Shown piece by piece: positions 44,898 to 52,662 of a stretch of DNA of 64,000 bases. Each line of letters opens with the position of its first letter. Position 1 is the first letter of the stretch. The notes under the pieces were generated by a model. That model saw nothing but the letters and a program-made list of their open reading frames with translations. It made no database searches and had not been told where the DNA came from. Where the stretch lies: the NCBI RefSeq assembly GCF_013394165.1, contig NZ_CP041330.1:1163501-1227500 (forward strand), read 5' to 3'. The DNA is from Pseudoalteromonas sp. Scap06 (lineage in GTDB: Bacteria; Pseudomonadota; Gammaproteobacteria; Enterobacterales; Alteromonadaceae). The translations under genes were made by a program, and so were the position numbers.

Positions 44898-45572
44898 CTA
44901 ACCGATTAAATAATTAACTGCTAATCCTACAAATAAAGTAACACTAACGCTCAGTAACGTTCCTAGCATCACATATTCAGTGAGTTGTTTATCTTTGCTG
45001 GCACTTAAGTCGCCAAATCTAAACACCGATTTAGCGGCAATTAAAAACCCAAGCCCTGCAAACTGATCTAATAAAATAAATGTCAGCATAAGTACTCTTT
45101 CAAGCATACCAATACTTTGTCCTGCTAAGGGGAGGCTACCATCACTAGAAAAGTGATTAGTTAAACGCTCTAACATCATTCTTATAAATACCGCACTGGG
45201 ACTTAAAATAATAAGGTAACCAGCTATAACCCACAGCACTTTATCGTTGCACAATAACGCCATCACATTGTCAGCAAATTGCTGATTGTCAGTTAGCCAA
45301 ATACTTATCGCAATAATGACAGTGATATGTGCAATTTGGTCTAATAAAAAAGGCACTACGCCTTTATTTGAATACGATTTAGCAATATCAATAAAGTAGT
45401 GACTGATCATAATAATGCCGGTCGCCAGTAATACGCTGCTTAGTTGTTGCCAGCCAAAACTATATTCCCAAAGTGCCACTACGATTGCACTGGTAATTCC
45501 GTGAACCAATACATGGTAGTAAAGTTTTTTTGCTTTAAAATGACGGGTGTTTCTGTCGTTTACCCAGCTCAT
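44898..45572 (-). CDS. DUF3307 membrane protein (5' end cut by a stop)
   Basis: The intact reading frame from an internal ATG (MSWVNDRNTRHFKAKKLYYH) gives 224 residues with several membrane segments and matches DUF3307. The true gene starts at 45641: MEFSLLLVALIIGHLLADFYW, then an in-frame TAA at 45578-45576, probably a CAA-to-TAA change, then Pro-MSWVND. Translation may restart at the ATG 3 nt after the stop, losing the first helix, or the gene may be dead. It sits after satD, overlapping its stop by 1 nt. DUF3307 commonly accompanies SatD. Confidence 0.78.
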   Translation of the reverse strand: MSWVNDRNTRHFKAKKLYYHVLVHGITSAIVVALWEYSFGWQQLSSVLLATGIIMISHYFIDIAKSYSNKGVVPFLLDQIAHITVIIAISIWLTDNQQFADNVMALLCNDKVLWVIAGYLIILSPSAVFIRMMLERLTNHFSSDGSLPLAGQSIGMLERVLMLTFILLDQFAGLGFLIAAKSVFRFGDLSASKDKQLTEYVMLGTLLSVSVTLFVGLAVNYLIG

Positions 45573-45641
45573 GGGTTACCAATAAAAATCAGCGAGTAAG
45601 TGGCCAATAATCAGTGCAACGAGTAATAGTGAAAATTCCAT
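45573..45641 (-). pseudogene. severed N-terminus of DUF3307 gene
   Basis: A 21-codon frame (MEFSLLLVALIIGHLLADFYW) ends at TAA in the same frame as the downstream DUF3307 coding sequence. LLxxHLLADF is the normal start of this family. The ATG overlaps the satD stop as TAATG. Confidence 0.85.
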
Positions 45642-46264
45642 TAGTCATGTCCTTGCTGTTTGTTTTTAAGCTGTTGTTGTGCATGTAAAATAAATCGTTC
45701 TATCAGCTGATAGTTAGCAAGATTAAGCAGCTTTGTAACGTTTTCGCGGCTGGTGTTGAGCTCTTTAGCTAAAGCTGCATGGTTGTTATTAGTATGGGTT
45801 AAATATACATACAAAGCATTTGCTTGTTTTTGGGTTATTTTACACAATAATACATCGACAAACGCTAGGTTTAGCTTAAAGCTCTCATCAACTGATTGAT
45901 CTGCAATAGCAAATGTAAAACGCTGATTTGTCATTTTATCTAGCTCATGTCCAGAGAGAGTAAACGCAGAGCCTGTAGCAGTTTTTATACTCGTACTAGG
46001 GTTATCTATGTGCCCCAACGCCATACTTTGGCGCAATTCATAACCGGCAGATTTTAACTGTAGATAAATAAGAATAGCGGTGGTAACTAACTGTTCACTT
46101 TTATCGAGTTGCAGTTGAAATGCATCCCCGCGGTAAATATCCCAAGATGTTGTTTTATTGCAATTTGCACGTAAACTTTGCTCTAGCTGGTCAAGCATGG
46201 CATCGTATTGTTGTTTAGGTATTTTTTGCGATTTAATAATATCGCCGCTGATCACACCAATCAT
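45641..46264 (-). CDS. SatD family protein
   Basis: The 207-residue cytoplasmic protein matches SatD: MIGVISGDIIKSQKI at the start, WDIYRGDAFQLQL and a TASGSAFTLSGHELDKM-like segment (here ATGSAFTLSGHELDKM). The C-terminal 45 residues contain a helix-turn-helix-like stretch, HAALAKELNTSRENVTKLLN, so it may bind DNA. The function of SatD is not established. It is the first gene of the SatD-DUF3307 operon and faces three operator-like inverted repeats, consistent with autoregulation. Confidence 0.82.
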   Translation of the reverse strand: MIGVISGDIIKSQKIPKQQYDAMLDQLEQSLRANCNKTTSWDIYRGDAFQLQLDKSEQLVTTAILIYLQLKSAGYELRQSMALGHIDNPSTSIKTATGSAFTLSGHELDKMTNQRFTFAIADQSVDESFKLNLAFVDVLLCKITQKQANALYVYLTHTNNNHAALAKELNTSRENVTKLLNLANYQLIERFILHAQQQLKNKQQGHD

Positions 46265-46289
46265 AAAAATCCAAATAGATTATTTATAT

Positions 46290-46363
46290 GTAACTAAATT
46301 TGGTTACATTGTTAAATGTAACCGTATTTGGTTACATTGGGTTTGGTAACTAATTTAGGTTAC
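46290..46363. promoter_or_regulatory. triple operator array GTAAC-N8-GTTAC
   Basis: Three 18-bp inverted repeats with arms GTAAC and GTTAC lie at 46290-46307, 46318-46335 and 46346-46363. Start-to-start spacing is exactly 28 bp each time. Their 8-bp spacers are similar (TAAATTTG, CGTATTTG, TAATTTAG). They fill the region between divergent satD and the NYN gene, so one regulator probably controls both. Confidence 0.85.
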
Positions 46364-46403
46364 TTAACACGCAATTGCAAGTATTACTCATTGGGACATA
46401 ATA

Positions 46404-46898
46404 ATGACCTCACAACAAAGCAGTAAACCTCGTGTAGGTATTTTTGTCGATGTACAAAATATTTATTACACCTGTCGCGAAAGCTACGGTAAAAACTTTG
46501 ATTACAATGCCTTTTGGCGAATGATGGAGCAACAATACGATATAGAATGTGCGTTCGCCTATGCAATATACCGAGGTGATGAAAAGCAAAATCAGTTTCA
46601 AAATATTTTGCGCGCTATTGGCTTTGAAGTAAAACTAAAACCCTTTATTCAGCGCCGTGACGGCAGTGCCAAAGGCGATTGGGATGTGGGTATAACCATA
46701 GATATGCTAGAGCAGGGGAAGCAGCTTGATAAAGTTATTTTACTCTCGGGTGACGGTGACTTTGCATTATTACTTGGGCATTTAAAAAATCAATATAATG
46801 TTCCGTGTGATGTATACGGTGCTGATAAATTAACCGCAGAGGTACTTAAGCAAAGTGCCGAGCAATTTCATTTAATTGACAAACAGCTACTACTTTAA
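46404..46898 (+). CDS. NYN-domain (LabA/DUF88-like) protein
   Basis: The 164-residue protein is a single NYN (PIN-like) domain: VGIFVDVQNIYYTCRE (first Asp, Asn), AKGDWDVGITIDM (central Asp pair) and VILLSGDGDFALLL (SGDxDF). These acidic residues form the metal site of PIN-type RNases. It probably cleaves or processes RNA, but its target is unknown. It is divergent from satD and shares the operator array. A hairpin terminator follows it. Confidence 0.88.
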   Translation: MTSQQSSKPRVGIFVDVQNIYYTCRESYGKNFDYNAFWRMMEQQYDIECAFAYAIYRGDEKQNQFQNILRAIGFEVKLKPFIQRRDGSAKGDWDVGITIDMLEQGKQLDKVILLSGDGDFALLLGHLKNQYNVPCDVYGADKLTAEVLKQSAEQFHLIDKQLLL

Positions 46899-46990
46899 AA
46901 AGTATAAGTATTGTATTTTTGATTTATTTTTGAGCAGAATGTTTGCGTTGATCATGAGAGTATTTAATACAACGGGTGCATAGATTAATT

Positions 46991-47012
46991 AAGCCTAATT
47001 TAGGCTTTTTTT
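46991..47012 (+). terminator. terminator after NYN gene
   Basis: AAGCCTA / TAGGCTT with loop ATT and a T tract lies between the NYN gene and nudC. It falls inside the long upstream extension of the nudC frame, arguing for the later nudC start. Confidence 0.8.
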
Positions 47013-47083
47013 ATGGCGATAATAAATTGGGTTTAGTGGATGAGTATGGTAATTTTAAGATTCAATTAGTATCAAGGAATTAC

Positions 47084-48010
47084 ATGCTTAACTACAGTAA
47101 TATGCCATTAGACAGAGGCTCAAATGCGCGCAAAGATCCTACTTGGGTAGACGCAAAAAAAACAGCAGACAGTTTATGGCTTTTAGTTAAAGGCAATCAC
47201 ACCTTATTTGCTAACAGTAGCCCTGAGGTGGTGTATTTAGCTTACCAACAAGTGGCGCATTTAGATTTAACGCAGGCTATTCTTTTAGGATCAAATAAAC
47301 AGGATAATGCCGTATTTGCGCTAGACGTAACTGAACTCGAAGAGTCGTTATTAGCAACGATTGTTGGTGATGCCAAGTTTGCAGATATTCGTCAATATGG
47401 TACTCAAGTAGCACTTGAAGATGGCTCAAATGCAGCGCTTGCTCGTGGGTTGTGTTACTGGCATGCCACTCATAGTTTTTGTGGTCGCTGTGGTACCAAA
47501 AATCACTTAGTTGAAGGGGGGCATTCACGTTTATGCGACAACGCAGCCTGTATGCACCAAACTTTTCCGCGTACCGATCCAGCCGTTATTATGGTAGTAA
47601 CTAAAACATTTTCTGATGGGATTGAACGCTGCTTATTGGGTCGCCAAGCAACTTGGCCAAAAGGATTGTATTCCTCGCTTGCCGGGTTTGTCGATCCAGG
47701 TGAAACCCTTGAACAAACCGTGATCCGAGAAGTAAAAGAGGAAGCGGGCATTACCGTTGAAAAAGCAGAGTATATTGCTTCTCAACCTTGGCCGTTTCCT
47801 TCATCAATTATGCTTGGTTTTATTGCCACAGCAAGCAGTGATGAAATAAGCATAGAGCAAGATGAACTTGAAGATGCACGATGGTTTTCTCGCCAAGAAC
47901 TTGCGCAATTTAAAGATTGGCAACACGAGGGGGAGCATTTAAAGCTACCTAGAGCTGATTCGATTTCGCGTTATTTAATTGAATATTGGCGTACTCAGAT
48001 AGAAGGATGA
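47084..48010 (+). CDS. nudC: NAD+/NADH pyrophosphatase NudC
   Basis: The 308-residue Nudix hydrolase has a zinc ribbon (CGRCGTKNHLVEGGHSRLCD, with four Cys including the later Cys) and the Nudix box GFVDPGETLEQTVIREVKEEAG split here as GFVDPGETLEQTVIRE and VKEEAG, followed by SQPWPFPSSIMLGF, the NudC specificity array. The ATG at 47084 has AAGGA 5 nt upstream; the frame is open 36 codons earlier but runs over a terminator. It hydrolyses NAD(H) and removes NAD caps from RNA. metC follows after 3 nt. Confidence 0.94.
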   Translation: MLNYSNMPLDRGSNARKDPTWVDAKKTADSLWLLVKGNHTLFANSSPEVVYLAYQQVAHLDLTQAILLGSNKQDNAVFALDVTELEESLLATIVGDAKFADIRQYGTQVALEDGSNAALARGLCYWHATHSFCGRCGTKNHLVEGGHSRLCDNAACMHQTFPRTDPAVIMVVTKTFSDGIERCLLGRQATWPKGLYSSLAGFVDPGETLEQTVIREVKEEAGITVEKAEYIASQPWPFPSSIMLGFIATASSDEISIEQDELEDARWFSRQELAQFKDWQHEGEHLKLPRADSISRYLIEYWRTQIEG

Positions 48011-48013
48011 ATC

Positions 48014-49192
48014 ATGTCGAGCAAAAATAAAAATACCCAATTAGTGTCATCAGGGCGCAAAAAAGCGTACACCCATGGCGTAGTTAATCCAGTGATACAG
48101 CGCGCTTCAACGATTGTGTTTGATTCTGTGAGTGAGCTTAAAGAAGCGGCTAAAACACGTGGCGACAAAACCTTGTTTTATGGCCGCAGAGGGACGACCA
48201 CTCATTTTGCTCTGCAAGAGGCAATTACCGAACTCGAAGGCGGTGAGGGCTGTGCGTTATACCCATGTGGCGCGGCAGCGATAAGCCAAACTCTGTTATC
48301 GTTTTTAAAGTCCGGTGATCATATTTTAATAGTGGACACTGTTTACGAGCCAACCCGTGATTTTTGCGACAAGATATTAGCTGGGTTGGGTATTAGTACG
48401 ACCTATTATCCGCCCATGATTGGCGCAGACATAAAAGAGTACATTCAAGACAATACCAAAATGTTGTTTTTAGAGTCTCCGGGTTCAATTACCATGGAAG
48501 TTCAAGACGTTCCCGCCATGGTAAAAGTGGCAAACGATCATAATGTAATGACGGTGCTTGATAACACCTATGGCAATGGCTTGCATTATCGTCCGCTTGA
48601 ACATGGTGTTGATATTAGTATTCAAGCCGCCACCAAATATATTGTTGGCCACTCTGATGTGATGATGGGCGTTGCTGTAGCTAATAAAAAGTATTGGCCA
48701 ACACTTCGTGAACACTCTTATTTACTCGGGCAATGCACCAGTGCAGATGATGCGTATTTAGCACTACGAGGCTTGCGTACCATGGCAGTGCGATTAAATC
48801 AGCATGAAAAAGCCGCGCTAGAAATAGCAAAATGGCTTGAGCAACATGCGTTGGTTGATCATATTCGCCATCCTGCGTTTACAACATGCCCAGGCCATGA
48901 ATTTTTCAAACGCGATTTTGACGGCAGTAATGGTTTATTTTCGTTTGTAATGAAAGCGGGTAATCAACACGCCATAGATGCTTTTTTAGATAGCTTACAA
49001 CATTTCAAAATGGGCTTTTCGTGGGGGGGCTTTGAGAGCTTAGTAACGGCAAACCTATCAATGAAAGGGCTGCGCTCGCAAACAGGATGGGAGCATGGAC
49101 CTGTTATTCGTTTGCACATTGGTTTGGAAGATGTTGAAGATTTAATTGCCGACTTACAGCAAGCATTAGCTATTTATGAGCAACATTTATAA
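48014..49192 (+). CDS. metC: cystathionine beta-lyase
   Basis: The 392-residue PLP enzyme of the Cys/Met metabolism family has YGRRGTTTHFALQEAI, ALYPCGAAAISQ, VLDNTYGNG and the PLP lysine segment ISIQAATKYIVGHSDVM. C-terminal SWGGFESL matches MetC. It cleaves cystathionine to homocysteine in methionine synthesis. GAAGGATG lies before the start, and the gene is 3 nt after nudC, an uncommon pairing. A terminator follows. Confidence 0.95.
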   Translation: MSSKNKNTQLVSSGRKKAYTHGVVNPVIQRASTIVFDSVSELKEAAKTRGDKTLFYGRRGTTTHFALQEAITELEGGEGCALYPCGAAAISQTLLSFLKSGDHILIVDTVYEPTRDFCDKILAGLGISTTYYPPMIGADIKEYIQDNTKMLFLESPGSITMEVQDVPAMVKVANDHNVMTVLDNTYGNGLHYRPLEHGVDISIQAATKYIVGHSDVMMGVAVANKKYWPTLREHSYLLGQCTSADDAYLALRGLRTMAVRLNQHEKAALEIAKWLEQHALVDHIRHPAFTTCPGHEFFKRDFDGSNGLFSFVMKAGNQHAIDAFLDSLQHFKMGFSWGGFESLVTANLSMKGLRSQTGWEHGPVIRLHIGLEDVEDLIADLQQALAIYEQHL

Positions 49193-49224
49193 TTACTAAT
49201 TGGTTAGATTACATTATTTGTTAC

Positions 49225-49253
49225 AAAGCCTACCTCTGAGTAGGCTTTTTTTT
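49225..49253 (+). terminator. nudC-metC terminator
   Basis: AAAGCCTAC / GTAGGCTTT with loop CTCTGA is followed by a T run. Confidence 0.92.
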
Positions 49254-49335
49254 GCTAGCAATTCAACGTGTTTACACTTAGTGTTGTTAAATAACGCTTA
49301 TTTTAAAGTATGAACAACGTCATTAAGGATAGTCA

Positions 49336-50163
49336 ATGGCAACACCATCACCTATTAACGTAGGGCGCTTAACCCAAATCGCGGGTTTTGAGCTGGTACG
49401 TATGTTTTTAACTAAACGAGGACTTATTGCACTGGCGGCTTTTGCGCTAGTGTGGCTTGTTATTTTACGTTACCCCATAGGCCAAGCTGTAGGCATAATC
49501 AGCTCGCCAGATTTTGAACAAATAGCCCGTGATATTTCCGGCTCTATTGGATTAAGTAAGTTACTTGATTGGCCTGAAGCCGAATTTGCTATGTATTGGC
49601 TTATTGCTTTGTATAGTTTTCCTGTTTTTAGCTTATTTATTTGTAGTGATCAAACCGTCGGTGACAGAGAGCGCGGTACGCTAAGGTTTTTATCATTACG
49701 CTCAACGCGCTTTGAAATACTCTTTGGTCGATTTTTAGGACAGTTAGCGGTACTAACCTGTTTAGTTGGCATCACGCTTATAGCGACATTGGCGGTGCTC
49801 GGGTTTCGCGAGCCGAGCTTACTTGCTGGTGGCCTTGGTCGTGCTGTTTCAATATTTTTAATACTCATAGTTACTTTTTCGCCGTTTGTAGCCTTAATGA
49901 GCTTAATTAATACTTTTGCGAGTTCCTCTCGTCTGGCAATTGTGTTAGCTATTTTATATTTTACAGCCGGTGGCATTATTGTTGGATTACTGGAGTGGCA
50001 ACTACCCGCATTAAGTGTGCTTGATTATTTATTCCCTGGTGTGCAAATAGAGCTATTAGCGGGACAAAACTTACCGTTATTGAGCACATTAGCTATTCCA
50101 CTTGTGCAAACAGCGGTGTTACTTGCAGTTGCTCAACGTATTTTTGCAAGGAGCTCATTATGA
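49336..50163 (+). CDS. ABC-2 type permease
   Basis: The 275-residue inner-membrane protein has about six membrane segments and the cytoplasmic motif DQTVGDRERGTLRFLSLRS typical of ABC-2 permeases (NosY-like). It overlaps the ATPase gene by 4 nt (ATGA). It presumably forms a homodimeric exporter with the following ATPase. Substrate unknown. Confidence 0.87.
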   Translation: MATPSPINVGRLTQIAGFELVRMFLTKRGLIALAAFALVWLVILRYPIGQAVGIISSPDFEQIARDISGSIGLSKLLDWPEAEFAMYWLIALYSFPVFSLFICSDQTVGDRERGTLRFLSLRSTRFEILFGRFLGQLAVLTCLVGITLIATLAVLGFREPSLLAGGLGRAVSIFLILIVTFSPFVALMSLINTFASSSRLAIVLAILYFTAGGIIVGLLEWQLPALSVLDYLFPGVQIELLAGQNLPLLSTLAIPLVQTAVLLAVAQRIFARSSL

Positions 50164-51068
50164 AATCATTAATAACAGGGCGTAATTTAAGTAAATCATA
50201 CGGCTCAAAACTGGCTCTTGATAATGTGAATTTTGAGATTCAAAAAGGCGCGCCAGTTGCATTAGTTGGCCCTAATGGCGCAGGGAAAACCACTTTATTT
50301 AGTTTGTTGTGTGGCTATATCGCACCTAGCATGGGTGAGCTTGAAATACTTGGTCATAAACCAGGTAGCGCGGCTTTATTTAATAAAGTGAGTGCGTTAC
50401 CACAAGATGCACAGCTAGATCCGCGTTTTAATATAGATAAACAACTTAGCTTTTATGCCAAGCTACAAGGTATGAGCACCAAGCAAAGCCAAATAGAAGC
50501 ACTTCGAGTATTAGATTTAGTGGGTCTTAGCGAGGTTGCAAAAAACCGCGCAGGGGACTTATCTCACGGTATGCGCAAGCGCGTAACCATAGCACAAGCA
50601 TTAATTGGTTCACCGCAAATTGTGATGTTAGATGAGGCCACAGCAGGACTTGATCCGATTCATGCCAGAGAAGTCAGGGAGCTGGTGTCTGAGCTATCGT
50701 CTCAAGCGACGTTTATTTTAAGCTCTCATGATTTAACTGAACTCGAACGATTATGTTCTCAAGTACTACATTTAGATAAAGGTATATTAAGCGAGCACCA
50801 AACTAAAGCGGCGAATACCGATAAGCATTTTTATACTTTAATGCTCAGTGAAGCATATCAAAATGTGGAGCAACAACTCCAAGCACTTGATGGTGTAAGC
50901 CGTGTTTATATGAGCCAACATAAAGAGTATGTGATTGAGTATCAACCAACGAGCGAGTCACTTGACATAGCGCTATTGCAATCTTGTCGCCAACATAACT
51001 GGCAATATAGACAGTTAGTAAATGGTCATACTCTAGAAAATCAAATATTTAAACAGGAGAAATTATAA
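50160..51068 (+). CDS. ABC transporter ATP-binding protein
   Basis: The 302-residue ATPase has Walker A LVGPNGAGKTTLFSLL, Q-loop LPQDAQLDPRFN, signature LSHGMRKRVTIAQAL, Walker B IVMLDEATAGLDP and the switch His in LSSHDLTELE. A C-terminal regulatory-like extension of about 85 residues follows. It couples with the preceding ABC-2 permease and overlaps the PH-domain gene by 1 nt (TAATG). Confidence 0.93.
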   Translation: MKSLITGRNLSKSYGSKLALDNVNFEIQKGAPVALVGPNGAGKTTLFSLLCGYIAPSMGELEILGHKPGSAALFNKVSALPQDAQLDPRFNIDKQLSFYAKLQGMSTKQSQIEALRVLDLVGLSEVAKNRAGDLSHGMRKRVTIAQALIGSPQIVMLDEATAGLDPIHAREVRELVSELSSQATFILSSHDLTELERLCSQVLHLDKGILSEHQTKAANTDKHFYTLMLSEAYQNVEQQLQALDGVSRVYMSQHKEYVIEYQPTSESLDIALLQSCRQHNWQYRQLVNGHTLENQIFKQEKL

Positions 51069-51442
51069 TGGGATTATTTAGTGGTTTAATGGGGAACGCC
51101 AGTGAAGTGGATGATGCCGATTTAGAAAAAGTATTGGCCAATACACTTATCGAGGGTGAGCGAGTTGAAAAGGCGTATAAAGTAGTTCGTGATATGTTTA
51201 TCTTTACAAATAAGCGGCTAATTTTATTAGATAAACAAGGCGTGACTGGTTCTAAAATGGAAATGATCAGTATTGCTTACTCTAAGATAACTAAGTTCAG
51301 CAAAGAAAGTGCGGGGCACTTTGATTTAGATGCAGAGCTGAAAATTTGGGTTGGATCTGATCCAAACCCTATCAGCAAGGACTTTAAAGCTGGCGATAAT
51401 ATAAATGATGTTTATCGAATAATCAGCCAGTATTCATTATAG
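51068..51442 (+). CDS. PH-domain (bPH_3/DUF1696) protein
   Basis: The 124-residue protein matches bacterial PH-like domains: KAYKVVRDMFIFTNKRLILLDKQGVTGSKMEMISI in two consecutive strands sets, then ELKIWVGSDPNPISKDF. Such proteins often form rings, and binding partners are unknown. It is translationally coupled to the ABC ATPase gene, suggesting a functional link with the exporter; that link is inferred from position only. Confidence 0.85.
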   Translation: MGLFSGLMGNASEVDDADLEKVLANTLIEGERVEKAYKVVRDMFIFTNKRLILLDKQGVTGSKMEMISIAYSKITKFSKESAGHFDLDAELKIWVGSDPNPISKDFKAGDNINDVYRIISQYSL

Positions 51443-51558
51443 AAACAAACAAAAATCGGTGTAAAATTAAAGTAATTGTTTACAGCTTGTTGCGATTACT
51501 TTAACATAAATTACTCCAACACTTTCTTACAAATTCCCTAACAAATACAATTGCTTGA

Positions 51559-51577
51559 TTCAGTTTTCGTTCAGTTT
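51559..51577 (+). promoter_or_regulatory. 11-bp direct repeats upstream of porin
   Basis: TTCAGTTT occurs at 51559-51566 and 51570-51577, an 11-bp period, one helical turn. This is typical of winged-helix response regulators of the OmpR/PhoB type. It lies about 75 bp before the porin start. Confidence 0.45.
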
Positions 51578-51650
51578 CGCGGCGTTAGCATACCCCCACT
51601 TTAGCAATGTAGTTAAAGTACAAAAACAATGTACATAGGGATGTTTCATT

Positions 51651-52439
51651 ATGAAAAAGTTAGCAATTATTATTTCAGGTCTTTTATTATCAAGTGCTGC
51701 ACACGCTGCAGATAGCTATCAATCAATAAGTAACTTAAGCTACGCAGAGATTGATAACAACGATACGATCAGCGTGGACTCAACTTACTACTTCTCTCCT
51801 AAAAGCACACTAGGTCCATACGACCAATTCGAATACATCAACAAGCAAAGCAACGTATTTGGTAGCTACGCTGATGACGATTTTGGCGATGTGACTGCTA
51901 TTGGTGGTGAATACTTCGTTGAAGATTTTGTGGTTGGTGCGTCTTACCAAAATGCTGATTACAACTCTAACAACGAGTTATATACACTTTCTGCTGGTTA
52001 TTTCTTTAACCCAGATTTACTTGCAAAAGTAAGATTTGTTGATCAAAAAGATGGTGATAACGTTACATTCTTTTCTTTAGCATACAACCACATGCTAAAC
52101 GATACAGATTACGTAGGTATCACTGTTGAATCAGACGATGATTTTGATTCTCGTTCAGTAGCTGCTAAATACTTTGTTGATTTACAACAAGGTAACTACT
52201 TAACAGTAGAAGGTACATTTGTAAGCCTTGACGAAGCAGATGACCAATGGAACGTAGAAACAAACTACTACTTCTCTAAAGCGACTTCTGTATTTGCATC
52301 TTACGATAAAGAAGACAACTACAGCTTTGGTGCTCAACACTTCATCAATAAAAACATTGGTTTAAAAGTGGGTTACGGCAACAACGCAGATGATTCAGAT
52401 TACGATGCTTACTTTGCTAACATGCGTTTTCAGTTTTAA
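51651..52439 (+). CDS. putative outer-membrane porin
   Basis: The 262-residue precursor has a signal peptide (AIIISGLLLSSAAHA-A) and alternating hydrophobic residues in Tyr- and Asp-rich strands. It ends in an aromatic residue (YFANMRFQF), the C-terminal Phe signature of outer-membrane beta-barrels. Codon usage is optimised and looks highly expressed. Its substrate is unknown, and the family resembles putative porins of Alteromonadales. A terminator follows. Confidence 0.82.
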   Translation: MKKLAIIISGLLLSSAAHAADSYQSISNLSYAEIDNNDTISVDSTYYFSPKSTLGPYDQFEYINKQSNVFGSYADDDFGDVTAIGGEYFVEDFVVGASYQNADYNSNNELYTLSAGYFFNPDLLAKVRFVDQKDGDNVTFFSLAYNHMLNDTDYVGITVESDDDFDSRSVAAKYFVDLQQGNYLTVEGTFVSLDEADDQWNVETNYYFSKATSVFASYDKEDNYSFGAQHFINKNIGLKVGYGNNADDSDYDAYFANMRFQF

Positions 52440-52480
52440 TTGAGCGTTTAATCGCATAAACTAAAACCAGTTAAGTAGTA

Positions 52481-52505
52481 AAAAGCCCACATTTGTGGGC
52501 TTTTT
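52481..52505 (+). terminator. porin terminator
   Basis: AAAAGCCCAC / GTGGGCTTTT with loop ATTT and a T tail. Confidence 0.93.
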
Positions 52506-52662
52506 GCTGTGTGTAATAAACATGTAACTCTACTTATAGCTATATTTTAATTTTAACGGAATCGGCTCAGCATTTCGTGGCCCCCTCTGACACCCCATTG
52601 TATTTAAATTAAGATCGGTCATAATTAAATCAATGTTTTTATAACTGTAAAGGAATGTGCTT

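Noticed and set aside
46976..47083. 36-codon N-terminal extension of nudC
   Set aside because: It runs over a terminator hairpin and lacks a ribosome-binding site, whereas AAGGA precedes the ATG at 47084.
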